A stretch of 64,000 nucleotides of DNA, from the NCBI RefSeq assembly GCF_017744015.1, contig NZ_JAGHRA010000009.1:100097-164096 (forward strand). The letters run 5' to 3'. A program made the translations under genes and the position numbers. The notes under the pieces were generated by a model, which ran no database searches, was not told where the DNA came from, and saw nothing but the letters and a program-made list of their open reading frames with translations. Shown here piece by piece: positions 1-9,251 of the stretch (the stretch's first letter is position 1; each line of letters starts with the position of its first letter). Source of the stretch: Paracoccus sp. R12_2 (GTDB lineage Bacteria; Pseudomonadota; Alphaproteobacteria; Rhodobacterales; Rhodobacteraceae).

Positions 1-754
1 TCTGCATGTCGAATTCATGATCCGAGCCCAGGACCGACTGCCCCAGCATGCCGCGATCCCGCGCGATCCGGACGGCGGCGTTCATGACCTTGATCGCGTC
101 CGGGTATTCACTGCGCAGATAGACATAGCCGCGCGTCGCGCCGACGCCGATCCCGGCGATCGCCATGCCCTCGATCAGGGTAAAGGGATCGCCTTCCATG
201 ATCATACGGTCGGCGAATGTGCCGCTGTCGCCTTCATCGGCGTTGCAGACGATGTATTTCTGTGCGGCCTCGGCCTGCATCACCGTCTTCCACTTGATCC
301 CGGTCGGAAATCCTGCACCACCGCGACCGCGCAGACCGCTGTCGGTGACCTGTTGCACGATATCCTGGCGCGTCATGGCGATGGCGCGGCGCAGCCCGGC
401 CAGACCGCCATGAGCCTGATAATCGTCCAGATCCAGCGGATCGATGATGCCGCAGCGTGCAAAGGTCAACCGGGTCTGACGGGCAAAGAACGGGATATTC
501 TCTACCGGGCCAAGACTGTCCATGGCCCCGTCCAGCAGCGCGGGAACATCATCGACGCCAATCGGGCCGTACGCCAGCCGCCCGTCGCCGCGGTCAATCT
601 CGACCAGCGGCTCCAGCCAGATCATCCCGCGCGTGCCGTTGCGAATGATCTGCGCGTCAATTCCGCGTGATGCGGCCTCGCGGGTGATGGCCTCGGCAAC
701 TTCGTCCGCACCAAGGGCCTTGGCGGCGCTGTCCATGGGAACCCAGATCTTCAT
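1..754 (-). CDS. fdsB: Formate dehydrogenase beta subunit (NuoF-like), 3' end cut by window edge
   Basis: The reading frame starts at an ATG at 754 and stays open to base 1, giving about 251 N-terminal residues of a subunit usually near 500. It begins MKIWVPMDSAAKALGADE and contains GRGGAGFPTG near residues 143-152, the flavin/NADH-binding signature of NuoF and FdsB proteins, followed by NADEGDSGTF. In soluble NAD-dependent formate dehydrogenases this subunit passes electrons from FdsG and FdsA iron-sulfur clusters through FMN to NAD+. The ATG overlaps the stop of fdsG in an ATGA arrangement, so translation is probably coupled. The catalytic subunit fdsA should follow beyond the left edge. 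The FdsB assignment, rather than NuoF or HoxF, rests on the N-terminal thioredoxin-like extension and the neighbouring gene. Confidence 0.9.
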   Translation of the reverse strand, partial: MKIWVPMDSAAKALGADEVAEAITREAASRGIDAQIIRNGTRGMIWLEPLVEIDRGDGRLAYGPIGVDDVPALLDGAMDSLGPVENIPFFARQTRLTFARCGIIDPLDLDDYQAHGGLAGLRRAIAMTRQDIVQQVTDSGLRGRGGAGFPTGIKWKTVMQAEAAQKYIVCNADEGDSGTFADRMIMEGDPFTLIEGMAIAGIGVGATRGYVYLRSEYPDAIKVMNAAVRIARDRGMLGQSVLGSDHEFDMQ

Positions 755-1227
755 GCCCCGGCCTCGTCCAGCAGCTTGTCCATCCGCGCCCGGTCCAGCC
801 GGGCGATCACGCGATCATCCAGCATCGCGGCGGGCGCACAGGCGCACATGCCCAGACAATAGACCGGCTCGATCGTGACGGCGCCGTTCTGCGTGGTGTC
901 GTGCCAGCCGATTCCCAGCCGGGCAAGCGTCGATTCCGCCAACGCCTCGCCACCCATCGACTGACATGCCTCGGCCCGGCAGATCCTCAGAATATGATTG
1001 CCAGCCGGTGACTTGCGGAAATCGTGATAGAAGCTGATGACGCCATGCACCTCGGCGCGGCTGAGGTTCAAGACATCCGCCAGAACCGGCACCGCGATGT
1101 CGGGGATGAACCCATATTCATCCTGCAACGCGTGCAGCATTGGCAGAAGCGGCCCTTCCAGTGAGGTCATCGGCGCGACGATCGCCCGAATCTCCTCATC
1201 GGTCGGGGCTGGCGATGAAAACGTCAT
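751..1227 (-). CDS. fdsG: Formate dehydrogenase gamma subunit (NuoE-like 2Fe-2S protein)
   Basis: 158 residues if translation begins at the ATG at 1227, which has AAAGG upstream on the minus strand; a longer 173-residue reading from 1272 lacks this support. The protein has the NuoE/thioredoxin-like 2Fe-2S fold. The four cluster cysteines are visible as C83 and C88 (RICRAEACQS) and C124 and C128 (VYCLGMCAC). The SFYHDF and CQSMGGEAL motifs are typical of FdsG. It carries electrons between formate dehydrogenase and the FMN subunit. It precedes fdsB with a 4-base overlap and follows a LysR-type regulator on the same strand. Confidence 0.9.
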   Translation of the reverse strand: MTFSSPAPTDEEIRAIVAPMTSLEGPLLPMLHALQDEYGFIPDIAVPVLADVLNLSRAEVHGVISFYHDFRKSPAGNHILRICRAEACQSMGGEALAESTLARLGIGWHDTTQNGAVTIEPVYCLGMCACAPAAMLDDRVIARLDRARMDKLLDEAGA

Positions 1228-1312
1228 GGCTGGCCTTTCGACAAATTCGGACCTCAAGCAAACAGGGTCCATGATCGGAAATCAATAATGCAGTTCCGTC
1301 AGTCGATAGAAT

Positions 1313-2200
1313 TTATCTATCATACACCATCCGCCGTGCCTCGGCCAGAAGCGCCTCGAGAACGGGGGTATGCGGCTCGCGCCAGGGCGCGACCAGACCG
1401 ACGGCGTGGATGGTCTCGGGTCGCTCCAGCGGCACCAGGCGCAGCGGCTTTCCCATGCTCAGGAACGTCGCGATATCCTCGGGCAGGACGGTGACCCAGC
1501 CGCCCTCCATCACATGCGAAACCAGCACCACCGTGGAACTGGACTCGACCGTGGCCTGCGGGGTCACGCCCGCCGCGGCAAGGTTGCGGTTGATGATCCG
1601 CCGGTTCTGCATGTCCGAGGTCAGAAGACACAGGCGTTCCCCGTCCAGATCCGCCCAGGCGACCCGCGACCGGGCAGCCAGCGGCGACCCCGCCTCGCAG
1701 ACCAGCATGTAGCGTTCGTCGTAAAGCGGAACGGTGCTGACCTTTCCCAGGGGTTCGTTGTCCAGGTAGGAAATGCCCGCGTCGATCTCGAGGTCGTCGA
1801 TCATCTGCAGGATCTCGGACGAGGTCCGCGACAGGATCGTGAAACCGACATTGGGATGCGCGGCCCCGAAACGCGCGCTGATCTTGGCGACCCAGGTCAG
1901 CGCGGTGGGAATGACGGCGATGCGCAGACGTCCCGACAGGCCGTGCCGTGTCGCGCGCATCTCTTCGCGCAGCTGCCGAGTGTCGCCGACGATCTTGCGC
2001 GCCCAGATCAGCGCCGCCTGACCTTCGGGTGTCAGCCCGCCAAAGCGCGACCCGCGAAAGATCAGCAGCACGCCAAGCTGTTCCTCAAGGTGCTTGATGC
2101 CTGCCGACAGGGTCGGCTGCGTCACCCCAAGCGTCTGCGCGGCCCGACCGAAATGCCCTTCCTTGGCCACCGCCAGAAACATCTCGAGCTTGTCGATCAC
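1313..2200 (-). CDS. LysR-family transcriptional regulator, probably of formate dehydrogenase
   Basis: A 295-residue regulator if it starts at the GTG at 2200, which has GGAGG six bases upstream on the minus strand; the longer 305-residue reading has no comparable site. The winged helix-turn-helix occupies roughly residues 1-60 (FLAVAKEGHFGRAAQTLGVT) and the rest is a periplasmic-binding-protein-like effector domain. It ends 85 bases upstream of fdsG on the same strand. LysR regulators called FdsR control fds operons in other proteobacteria, so this role is inferred from position. The effector is not visible from sequence. Confidence 0.85.
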   Translation of the reverse strand: MIDKLEMFLAVAKEGHFGRAAQTLGVTQPTLSAGIKHLEEQLGVLLIFRGSRFGGLTPEGQAALIWARKIVGDTRQLREEMRATRHGLSGRLRIAVIPTALTWVAKISARFGAAHPNVGFTILSRTSSEILQMIDDLEIDAGISYLDNEPLGKVSTVPLYDERYMLVCEAGSPLAARSRVAWADLDGERLCLLTSDMQNRRIINRNLAAAGVTPQATVESSSTVVLVSHVMEGGWVTVLPEDIATFLSMGKPLRLVPLERPETIHAVGLVAPWREPHTPVLEALLAEARRMVYDR

Positions 2201-2372
2201 CGCAATCCTCCGCGCCTGCACCGGCATCAAGCCCGGTCGGGCGGGTCAGGTCAACCAGATGACAGTTGCGCGGGCGGGGATAAACGGAGAAGTTCATTTC
2301 GGGCGACCCTTTCGGAGATGATTGCCGAAGCGCGGTGAAGCCCGGGTCCAGATCATATCGGGAATCTGCAAC

Positions 2373-2816
2373 ATGAAGACGAACATTGTCAGCAGCATCA
2401 CCACGACCTTCGCGATCGCGGCATTTCTGGCGGCGACGCCATTGCCCTTCGCACCTGCCGCGATGGCACAAGAGCGATCGGAAATCCGTTTCGCGGCCGG
2501 AAACGACAACGGCGCGGCCTCCGGGTCGATCACCGGCCAAGGCTATCACGATCACATTGTGGGGGCGCGGCAGGGGCAAAGCATGGCCGTCGCCCTGTCC
2601 GCCGACAGCAGCACGGGCAACGGCACGGTCTATTTCAACATCCTTCCGCCCGGCAGCGACGGCGTGGCCATCTTCAACAGCTCGACCAGCGACAACAATT
2701 ACGGCGAGGTGACGCTGCCGGATTCCGGCGACTATACGATCCGCGTTTATCACATGGGCAATGACGAGGATGCGGGCGCGACGACCAGCTACACCTTGTC
2801 CGTGACAATCATGTAG
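2373..2816 (+). CDS. Secreted PliG-like (g-type lysozyme inhibitor fold) protein
   Basis: 147 residues from the ATG at 2373, with a Sec signal peptide (hydrophobic FAIAAFLAATPLPFAPA, likely cut after AMA). The mature part has the pattern of the periplasmic g-type lysozyme inhibitor PliG: a GYHDH strand, GQSMAVALS, and a C-terminal LPDSGDYTIRVYHMGNDED motif followed by a final strand. Proteins of this kind protect peptidoglycan from foreign lysozyme, but the inhibitor function is inferred from the fold pattern only and homologues are often left unnamed. An in-frame start at 2322 would add residues before the signal peptide and is less likely. The gene converges on the efflux operon at a shared terminator. 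Confidence 0.65.
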   Translation: MKTNIVSSITTTFAIAAFLAATPLPFAPAAMAQERSEIRFAAGNDNGAASGSITGQGYHDHIVGARQGQSMAVALSADSSTGNGTVYFNILPPGSDGVAIFNSSTSDNNYGEVTLPDSGDYTIRVYHMGNDEDAGATTSYTLSVTIM

Positions 2817-2820
2817 ATCG

Positions 2821-2849
2821 AAGGCCGGTGCCCTTGGGCGCCGGCCTTT
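2821..2849. terminator. Bidirectional terminator between PliG-like gene and RND transporter
   Basis: A 12-bp stem (AAGGCCGGTGCC, with one G-T wobble) closes a CTTG loop. The stem itself supplies a short T run on each strand. It sits between two convergent stop codons at 2816 and 2853 and so probably serves both genes. Confidence 0.75.
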
Positions 2850-2852
2850 CCC

Positions 2853-5800
2853 TCAGGTCGGCGCGGATTGCTGCGCCGGTTCGTCCTCATACTTGTCCTT
2901 GCGCCCCAGAAGCCTTCGCATCAGCACATAGAACAGCGGCGCGAACAGGATGCCGAACGCGGTTGCGGCCAGCGTGCCGCCCAGCACGGTCGCCCCGATG
3001 GCGTTGCGCCCGTTTGCCCCCGCACCGCTGGACAGCACCAGCGGCAACACCCCCAGCGAAAACGCGATCGAGGTCATGATGATCGGGCGGAAACGCTGCC
3101 GCGCGGCCTCGACCACCGCGCGATACAGCGGCACGCCGGATTCCGATTGCTCGCGCGCGAACTCGACGATCAGGATTGCGTTCTTGCCGGTCAGGCCGAT
3201 GACCGTCAGCAGCCCGACCTGGAAGAACACGCCATTGTCGAACCCGCCAAGGAACGCGCCAAGCAGCGCGCCCAGAATACCGATCGGCATGACCAGGATC
3301 ACCGCCAGCGGGATCGACCAGCTTTCGTACAGCGCCGCAAGACACAGGAACACCGCCGCCAGCGACAGGGCGTAAAGCAGGGTCGTCTGATCCCCCGATT
3401 CCTGTTCTTCCAACGACAGGCCGGTCCACGCGACGTCGAAACCGCCGGGCAGTTGCGCAACCAGACGCTCGATCTCGGCCATTGCCTCGCCCGAACTGAC
3501 GCCCGGCGCCGGGCTGCCCTGGATCTGCATCGAGGGAATGCCGTTATAGCGCGTCAGCCCCTGCGCCCCGAAGGTCCATTCACCCTGCGAGAAATTCGAG
3601 AACGGGACCAACCCGCCCGACACATTGCGCACGCGCCATTTCTCGAAATCGGACGGTCCGGCACGCGAATCCGGCTCGCCCTGAACATAGACGCGCTTGA
3701 TCCGGCCGCGATCGACGAAATCGTTCACATAGGTTCCCGTCCATGCGACCTGCAGCAGGTTCGCGACATCGGTCGCGGTGACGCCCATCGCACCGGCCTT
3801 GCGCCAATCGACATTCAGCCGGAACTGCGACGCGTCCTCCAGACCCGATGGGCGGGCCTGCGCGATCAGCGGGCTTTGCGCGGCCATCCCCAGGAACTGG
3901 TTGCGGGCTTCGGTCAGTTGTTCATGCGACTGGCCACCGCGCGCCTGAAGGTAGAAATCGAACCCCGAGACGTTGCCCAGTTCGATCACCGACGGCGGAA
4001 CGATCGGGAAGACCATGGCGTCGCGGATCTGGCTCAGCGCGCCGAAGGCCCTGCCCGCCACCGCCTGCACCGATTGCGCCGGGCTGGGACGTTCTTTCCA
4101 GTCTTTCAGTCTGACGAAGGCGATACCGACATTCTGTCCCTGGCCCGCGAAGCTGAACCCGGCGACAGCGAACATGGAATCGACGGACTCGGACTCCTCG
4201 TTCAGGAAATAATTCTCGACCTGATCCAGCACCGCGACGGTGCGTTCGGTCGTGGCACCCGTCGGGGCGTTGACCAGCACGAACATGATGCCCTGATCCT
4301 CGTCGGGCAGGAAACCTTCGGGCGTGCGCAGGAACAGCATCACCATGACCGCGCCAAGCGCGGAATATATCAGCAGCATCCGCAGCGGCCGTCGCACCAG
4401 CCAACCGACGGCGCCGGTATAGCCGCGCGTCGTGCCGTCGAAGCCGCGGTTGAACACGCCGAACAACCCGCCGCGCTTGCCATGTGTCGGTTTCAGCAGT
4501 GACGCGCACAGCGCGGGCGTCAGGGTCAGCGCGACCACGACCGACAGTCCCATCGCCGATACGATGGTGATCGCGAATTGCTGGTAGATCACCCCGGTCG
4601 AGCCGCCGAAGAACGCCATCGGCACGAACACCGCCGACAGGACCAGCGCAATACCGATCAGCGCGCCGGTGATCTGGCCCATGGATTTTCGCGTTGCCTC
4701 GCGCGGGGATAATCCCTCTTCCTCCATGATCCGTTCGACGTTCTCGACCACCACGATCGCGTCATCGACCAGCAGGCCGATGGCCAGCACCATGGCCAGC
4801 ATGGTCAGCGTGTTGATCGTGAATCCGAACGCGGCCATGATGCCGAATGTCCCCAAAAGGACGATCGGCACCGCCAGCGTCGGGATCAGCGTCGCCCGCC
4901 AGCTTTGCAGGAACACGTACATCACGACGGTCACCAGAATGACCGCCTCGACCAGTGTCTTCACAACCTCTTCGATCGAGATCTCGACAAAGGGCGAGGT
5001 GTCGAACGGAATCACGTAGTCGACGCCCTCGGGGAAGAACTCGGCGAATTCTGCCATCCGTTCCTTCACGCGGTCGGCCGTGTCCAGCGCGTTCGCCCCC
5101 GGCGCAAGGTTGATCGCCATGCCCGAGGATGGACGGCCGTTATAGGTCGCCTCGGTCGTATAGCTTTCGGCCCCGACCTCGACACGCGCCACATCCTGCA
5201 GCAGGACCAGCCCGCCGTTTTCCTCGGCCCGCAGCACGATCTGGCGGAAATCCTCGGGCGTGGACAGCAGCGACTGGGCAGTCACGGTCGCGTTCAGCTG
5301 CTGCCCGTCGGGCGCGGGCTGGGCGCCGAACGCGCCGGCAGAGATCTGCGTGTTCTGGGCGGACACCGCCTGCACGACGTCGGACGGCGCGATCTCGTAG
5401 GCGGCCAGCTTGGACGGGTCCAGCCAGATCCGCATCGCGTATTTCGCGCCGAAGACCTGAACGCCGCCGACGCCCTCGATCCGGCTGAGATCATCGACAA
5501 GATTGGTGACCAGATAGTCGGAAAGGTCGGTCTGATCGTAATTTTCGTCCCCGATCAGGCCGATGACCATCAAAAAGCCCGCCGCGGATTTCTCGACCTC
5601 CAGCCCCTGGCGCTGCACCGGCTCGGGTAGCAGCGGCGTGGCTTGGGACAGCTTGTTCTGCACCTGGACCTGCGCGATGTCGACATCGGTGCCGGTCTCG
5701 AAGGTCAGGGTCGTGCTGGACGAACCCGCCGAGCTTGAGGAGGACGATATGTAGCGCAACCCGTCCAGCCCGGTCATCTGCTGTTCGATCACCTGCGTGA

Positions 5801-5981
5801 CCGTGTTCGCGACGGTTTCGGCCGAGGCGCCGGGATAGTTCGCGCGGACCGTCACCGAGGGTGGCGCGATCTGCGGATACTGGGCCACCGGCAGTGACAG
5901 GATCGACAGGACGCCGATCCCCATGATGATGATCGAGATCACCCACGCGAATACCGGACGGTCGATGAAGAAACGGGCCAT
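2853..5981 (-). CDS. RND efflux pump inner-membrane transporter (AcrB/MexB type, HAE1)
   Basis: 1042 residues from the ATG at 5981, which begins MARFFIDRPVFAWVISI, the invariant start of HAE1 RND transporters. A longer frame reaching 6146 only adds low-complexity sequence overlapping the upstream gene. The proton-relay aspartates lie in GLLVDDAIVVVENV in TM4, and the second-half signature GLTGKNAILIVEFA is present. The length matches the family. The trimer sits in the inner membrane and exports drugs or other amphiphiles through a membrane fusion protein and a TolC-like channel. The fusion protein gene lies 46 bases upstream. No outer-membrane factor or local regulator is seen in the window. 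Confidence 0.93.
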   Translation of the reverse strand: MARFFIDRPVFAWVISIIIMGIGVLSILSLPVAQYPQIAPPSVTVRANYPGASAETVANTVTQVIEQQMTGLDGLRYISSSSSSAGSSSTTLTFETGTDVDIAQVQVQNKLSQATPLLPEPVQRQGLEVEKSAAGFLMVIGLIGDENYDQTDLSDYLVTNLVDDLSRIEGVGGVQVFGAKYAMRIWLDPSKLAAYEIAPSDVVQAVSAQNTQISAGAFGAQPAPDGQQLNATVTAQSLLSTPEDFRQIVLRAEENGGLVLLQDVARVEVGAESYTTEATYNGRPSSGMAINLAPGANALDTADRVKERMAEFAEFFPEGVDYVIPFDTSPFVEISIEEVVKTLVEAVILVTVVMYVFLQSWRATLIPTLAVPIVLLGTFGIMAAFGFTINTLTMLAMVLAIGLLVDDAIVVVENVERIMEEEGLSPREATRKSMGQITGALIGIALVLSAVFVPMAFFGGSTGVIYQQFAITIVSAMGLSVVVALTLTPALCASLLKPTHGKRGGLFGVFNRGFDGTTRGYTGAVGWLVRRPLRMLLIYSALGAVMVMLFLRTPEGFLPDEDQGIMFVLVNAPTGATTERTVAVLDQVENYFLNEESESVDSMFAVAGFSFAGQGQNVGIAFVRLKDWKERPSPAQSVQAVAGRAFGALSQIRDAMVFPIVPPSVIELGNVSGFDFYLQARGGQSHEQLTEARNQFLGMAAQSPLIAQARPSGLEDASQFRLNVDWRKAGAMGVTATDVANLLQVAWTGTYVNDFVDRGRIKRVYVQGEPDSRAGPSDFEKWRVRNVSGGLVPFSNFSQGEWTFGAQGLTRYNGIPSMQIQGSPAPGVSSGEAMAEIERLVAQLPGGFDVAWTGLSLEEQESGDQTTLLYALSLAAVFLCLAALYESWSIPLAVILVMPIGILGALLGAFLGGFDNGVFFQVGLLTVIGLTGKNAILIVEFAREQSESGVPLYRAVVEAARQRFRPIIMTSIAFSLGVLPLVLSSGAGANGRNAIGATVLGGTLAATAFGILFAPLFYVLMRRLLGRKDKYEDEPAQQSAPT

Positions 5982-6027
5982 GGCTGCTGATCTTTCGCTG
6001 GTCTGCGTCGCGACGGTCGGTGTTGTC

Positions 6028-7320
6028 TCAGTTGCTGGCGGCTTCGGCGCCGCCGCCTGCGGGGTCTTCGGCGCCGGCTTCGGCCGGATCCGCGCCATCC
6101 TCATCAGGCGTCGCGGGTTCGGCCGAGCCTGCGTCTGCGCCCGCATCTGCCGGTGCGGACCGGTCTGCGGCTGCCGCAGTGTCGGCCTCTGCCTCGGTCC
6201 GTTCCTCGGGGGTCACGGTCATGCCCGCGCCGATCTTCTGCAGTCCGGCGACCACGATCCGGTCCCCGGCCGCAAGCCCCTCGCGCACCACCCAGTCGGT
6301 GCCGCGATCCTGCACGATGTCGAGTTGGCGTTCCTCGACGACGTTCTGATCGTTCACCACCATCGCCACCGGGCGGCCGCGACGATCGCGCGTCACCCCC
6401 TCTTGCGGCGCCAGCACCACATCCTTCAGCTGCGCCTGCGGCAGGTCGGCCAGAACATACATTCCGGGCAACAGGAAACCGTCGGGATTGGGCACTTCCA
6501 TCCGCAGCGTGATGACCCCGGTGGTTTCATCGACATGCGGTTCGGCGGCGGTCAGCGAGCCGGTATGTTCATAGGTCGAACCATCGGCCAGCCTCAGCGT
6601 CACGGTGCGGTCGGTGCCTTCCGGCAGCGCCGCCGCCGCGCCCTGACGCTGCCAGCGCACGATATCGGCGGCGGACTGGGTGACATCGACATGCACCGGG
6701 TCGATGCGTCGGATGACGACCAGCGGCGCGGCCTGACTGGCCGTCACCAGGGCACCCTGGCTGGCCTGCGCAAGACCGATCACCCCATCGATGGGCGAGG
6801 TGATCGTGGTGCGGTCCAGATCGATGCGCGCTGACTGAAGCTGTGCCTCGGCAGCCTTCACCGCCGCCTCGGCGGCGTCGCGGGCTGCGATGGCGCTGTC
6901 CTGGGTCTGTTCGCTGGCCACGCGCCGGTCGCGCAGCGCCGCCACGCGGTCAGCCTCGCGCCGCGCGGATTCGGCCTGCGCCTCGGCCTGCGCCAAAGCC
7001 GCGTCGGCCTGCGCAACGCCCGCCTCGTAGCTGCGCGGATCGATGCGATACAGCGGATCCCCCTCGGCCACGACACTGCCTTCGTTGAACAGCCGTTCGG
7101 TGATCAGCCCGCTGACCTGCGGGCGCAGTTCTGCCTCGGCCGAGGCCGCGACACGTCCGGGCAAGCTGGAGGTCAACGTCACATCGGCACTTTCCAGCGT
7201 GACGACGGTCACCGCCGGCGGCGGCGCCTCGCCCCCCTGCTGTTGCGCCTGGGCCGGACCGCCAGCCATCGGGGCCGACAGCAATGCGGCAATCACAAGG
7301 GTTCGTGTCAGCGTGTTCAT
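6028..7320 (-). CDS. RND efflux periplasmic adaptor (membrane fusion protein)
   Basis: 430 residues from the ATG at 7320, with an N-terminal signal peptide (LVIAALLSAPMAGGPAQA) and no lipobox cysteine. The body shows the HlyD/AcrA arrangement: a first lipoyl half (LPGRVAASAEAELRPQVSG), an Ala/Glu-rich coiled-coil hairpin about residues 100-170, a second lipoyl half (RTTITSPIDGVIG) and beta-barrel domains. The C-terminal 50 residues are an acidic Ala/Pro/Asp/Glu-rich tail that looks disordered and is longer than in many relatives. It bridges the pump at 2853-5981 to an outer-membrane channel and is its operon partner. Confidence 0.9.
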   Translation of the reverse strand: MNTLTRTLVIAALLSAPMAGGPAQAQQQGGEAPPPAVTVVTLESADVTLTSSLPGRVAASAEAELRPQVSGLITERLFNEGSVVAEGDPLYRIDPRSYEAGVAQADAALAQAEAQAESARREADRVAALRDRRVASEQTQDSAIAARDAAEAAVKAAEAQLQSARIDLDRTTITSPIDGVIGLAQASQGALVTASQAAPLVVIRRIDPVHVDVTQSAADIVRWQRQGAAAALPEGTDRTVTLRLADGSTYEHTGSLTAAEPHVDETTGVITLRMEVPNPDGFLLPGMYVLADLPQAQLKDVVLAPQEGVTRDRRGRPVAMVVNDQNVVEERQLDIVQDRGTDWVVREGLAAGDRIVVAGLQKIGAGMTVTPEERTEAEADTAAAADRSAPADAGADAGSAEPATPDEDGADPAEAGAEDPAGGGAEAASN

Positions 7321-7400
7321 GCTGTCGGTTCCGCTTCGTGGAAATGGATCGGGTTCGCGCAAGGCGGCGCACGGCAGAGTTCCGCGTCACGCCGCGCTGA

Positions 7401-7410
7401 CGCTAGCGTG
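7401..7410. promoter_or_regulatory. Candidate operator palindrome upstream of the efflux operon
   Basis: The perfect 10-bp palindrome ACGCTAGCGT lies 81 bases upstream of the fusion-protein start. Efflux operons are often repressed by TetR-family proteins that bind such palindromes, but no regulator gene is adjacent. It may be chance. Confidence 0.25.
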
Positions 7411-7529
7411 ATCGCAGGGAAGTCGCAACCGCCCTCGGCGTCCGTATCCCGATGTCACGACGCAGGTGATTGAACCCGATCCGGTCGCGGCCCATATAAG
7501 GGGCAAGAACCAGATGAAGGGCCCGCAAG

Positions 7530-7781
7530 ATGACCACCCAGAACAAGTTTTTCGACGATATTTCGCAATTGATGACCAACGCCATGGGTGTCGCCCAAGG
7601 CGCCAGATCCGAGGCCGAGACCGCGATGAAGGGCTGGGTCGACCGCTTTCTGGCGGACCGGGACTTCGTGACCCGTGAGGAATTCGAGGCGGTTCGCGAC
7701 ATGGCCATCAAGGCCCGGACCGAGAATGCCGAACTGAAGGCACGACTGGACGCGCTGGAAGCCGCGCAGCGGCAGGATTGA
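7530..7781 (+). CDS. ubiK: UbiK-family ubiquinone biosynthesis accessory factor (BMFP)
   Basis: 83 residues starting MTTQNKFFDDISQLMTNAMG. The first half is an amphipathic helix with an AQGARSEAE stretch. The second half is a coiled coil (VTREEFEAVRDMAIKARTENAELKARL in outline), as in BMFP/UbiK proteins, which trimerise and assist ubiquinone assembly in the Ubi complex. Length and layout match the family. It stands alone and converges on the DUF6476 gene with a 15-base gap. Confidence 0.85.
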   Translation: MTTQNKFFDDISQLMTNAMGVAQGARSEAETAMKGWVDRFLADRDFVTREEFEAVRDMAIKARTENAELKARLDALEAAQRQD

Positions 7782-7796
7782 TCATCGGCGTCCGGT

Positions 7797-8126
7797 TCAG
7801 GGTGACGCGGTCCCTGGCGGCGGCAGTGCGATCCGGTCGCGCAGCGCGCCGCCGCGATCATAGATCAGCACGTCGCCGGATCCCGTGACGACGACGATAT
7901 AGCTGCGCGCGAAGGTGACCGCCTCGGCCCGCGCGCCGTCCGGAAGGGCAATTTCGGGCGGCAGGTCGGGCAGCGGCGCATCCTGCAACCGAATCCACAG
8001 CAGCGCCACCAGCGCGATCATCCCCAACCCCATGACCAGCGCCAGCCCGGTGACCAGCGACTTCAGAAAGCGCAGTTCGGGAACCGCTTTCGCAGCCTTG
8101 TTCCAGTCGTTATCATCATCATCCAT
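7797..8126 (-). CDS. DUF6476-type small single-span membrane protein
   Basis: 109 residues from the ATG at 8126, which has AAGG at good spacing upstream on the minus strand. After an acidic start (MDDDDNDWNKAAK) there is one membrane segment (LVTGLALVMGLGMIALVALLWI) and then a periplasmic beta-rich tail with LPPEIALPDGA and VVTGSGDVLIYD. Proteins of this form are conserved in Rhodobacteraceae with no known function. Its start codon overlaps, on the opposite strand, the start of the pseudouridine synthase gene. Confidence 0.75.
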   Translation of the reverse strand: MDDDDNDWNKAAKAVPELRFLKSLVTGLALVMGLGMIALVALLWIRLQDAPLPDLPPEIALPDGARAEAVTFARSYIVVVTGSGDVLIYDRGGALRDRIALPPPGTASP

Positions 8127-9162
8127 GTCGAACCTTGTCGTCACCATCCCGGCCGATCCGCCTGACCGGCTTGATAAGGCGCTTGCGCTGGCGGTGCCAG
8201 AGGAAGCGGCGCTGTCGCGGTCGCGCCTGTCGCGGCTGATCGCGGATGGCGCGGTCAGCGGACCGGACGGCATCGCCCGCGACGGCAAGGCACGCGTCAT
8301 GCCGGGGCAGGAATACCGGATCGCCCTGCCCGACCCCGAACCCGTCGCCACCCTGCCCGAGCGGATCCCCCTGAATATCGCCTACGAGGACGACGACCTT
8401 GTCGTCATCGACAAGCCGGCGGGCATGGTCGTTCACCCGGCGCCCGGCAGCCCGTCGGGCACACTGGTCAACGCCCTTCTGGCCCATTGCGGCGACAGCC
8501 TGTCGGGGATCGGCGGCGAAAAGCGGCCCGGTATCGTGCATCGGATCGACAAGGACACGTCGGGGCTGCTTGTGGCCGCGAAATCCGATCGCGCCCATCA
8601 CGGTCTGGCCGCCCAGTTCGAGGCACACAGCGCTCAGCGGCGCTATCTTGCACTGGCGCATGGCGTGATCGACGGCGCGGACGCGCGTCTTCGCGGAACG
8701 CCAGGTATCAGTTTCGAAGATGGCGGCGTGCTGAAGATCACTTCTCGGCTGGCACGCCATGGTACCGACCGTCAAAAACAGGCGGTCTATTTCGACAAGG
8801 GGCGCCACGCAGTGACCCGTGCGCGCATGCTGGAACGGTTTGGCCATCCGCCTTGCGCGATGCTGGTCGAATGCAGGCTGGAAACGGGACGGACCCACCA
8901 GATCCGCGTTCACATGGCCCATGCCGGGCTGGGCCTGATCGGCGATCCCGTCTACGGCGGTGCGCGCCGTGCCTCGGCACGGGCGCTGGGGACGGTGGCA
9001 AAGGAGGTCGCAGCCTTTCCACGCCAGGCGCTGCATGCGGCCCATCTGGGGTTTCGCCATCCTGTCACCGGCGCCGACCTGGCCTTCGACAGCGCGCTGC
9101 CGGCGGACATGGCCGCGCTTCTGGAAAGTCTGCGGGGGCGCGATGCCTTGACAGGATCGTGA
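8125..9162 (+). CDS. rluD: RluA/RluD-family 23S rRNA pseudouridine synthase
   Basis: 345 residues starting MSNLVVTIPADPPDRLDKAL. An N-terminal S4-like RNA-binding domain (residues about 12-75) is followed by the catalytic domain with HRIDKDTSGLLVAAK, where the aspartate is the active nucleophile, and RTHQIRVHMAHAGLGLIGDPVYGG. It converts uridines to pseudouridine in rRNA. RluD and RluC cannot be separated by eye, so the gene name is a best guess. The ATG has no clear ribosome-binding site, because the upstream bases are the start of the divergent gene. A longer frame back to 7915 would cover that gene and is unlikely. Confidence 0.85.
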   Translation: MSNLVVTIPADPPDRLDKALALAVPEEAALSRSRLSRLIADGAVSGPDGIARDGKARVMPGQEYRIALPDPEPVATLPERIPLNIAYEDDDLVVIDKPAGMVVHPAPGSPSGTLVNALLAHCGDSLSGIGGEKRPGIVHRIDKDTSGLLVAAKSDRAHHGLAAQFEAHSAQRRYLALAHGVIDGADARLRGTPGISFEDGGVLKITSRLARHGTDRQKQAVYFDKGRHAVTRARMLERFGHPPCAMLVECRLETGRTHQIRVHMAHAGLGLIGDPVYGGARRASARALGTVAKEVAAFPRQALHAAHLGFRHPVTGADLAFDSALPADMAALLESLRGRDALTGS

Positions 9163-9251
9163 TGCGTTCCCAGATTGTCTGGTCCCGATACCCCGCCAGA
9201 ATATGGTTCAAGCCGTCCCACTTGTCGGGCGACCGCTAAGGCCGCATCGGC

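Noticed and set aside
2868..4502. 544-residue plus-strand open frame
   Set aside because: Antisense shadow of the RND transporter; composition rich in Arg/Gln/His without any domain.
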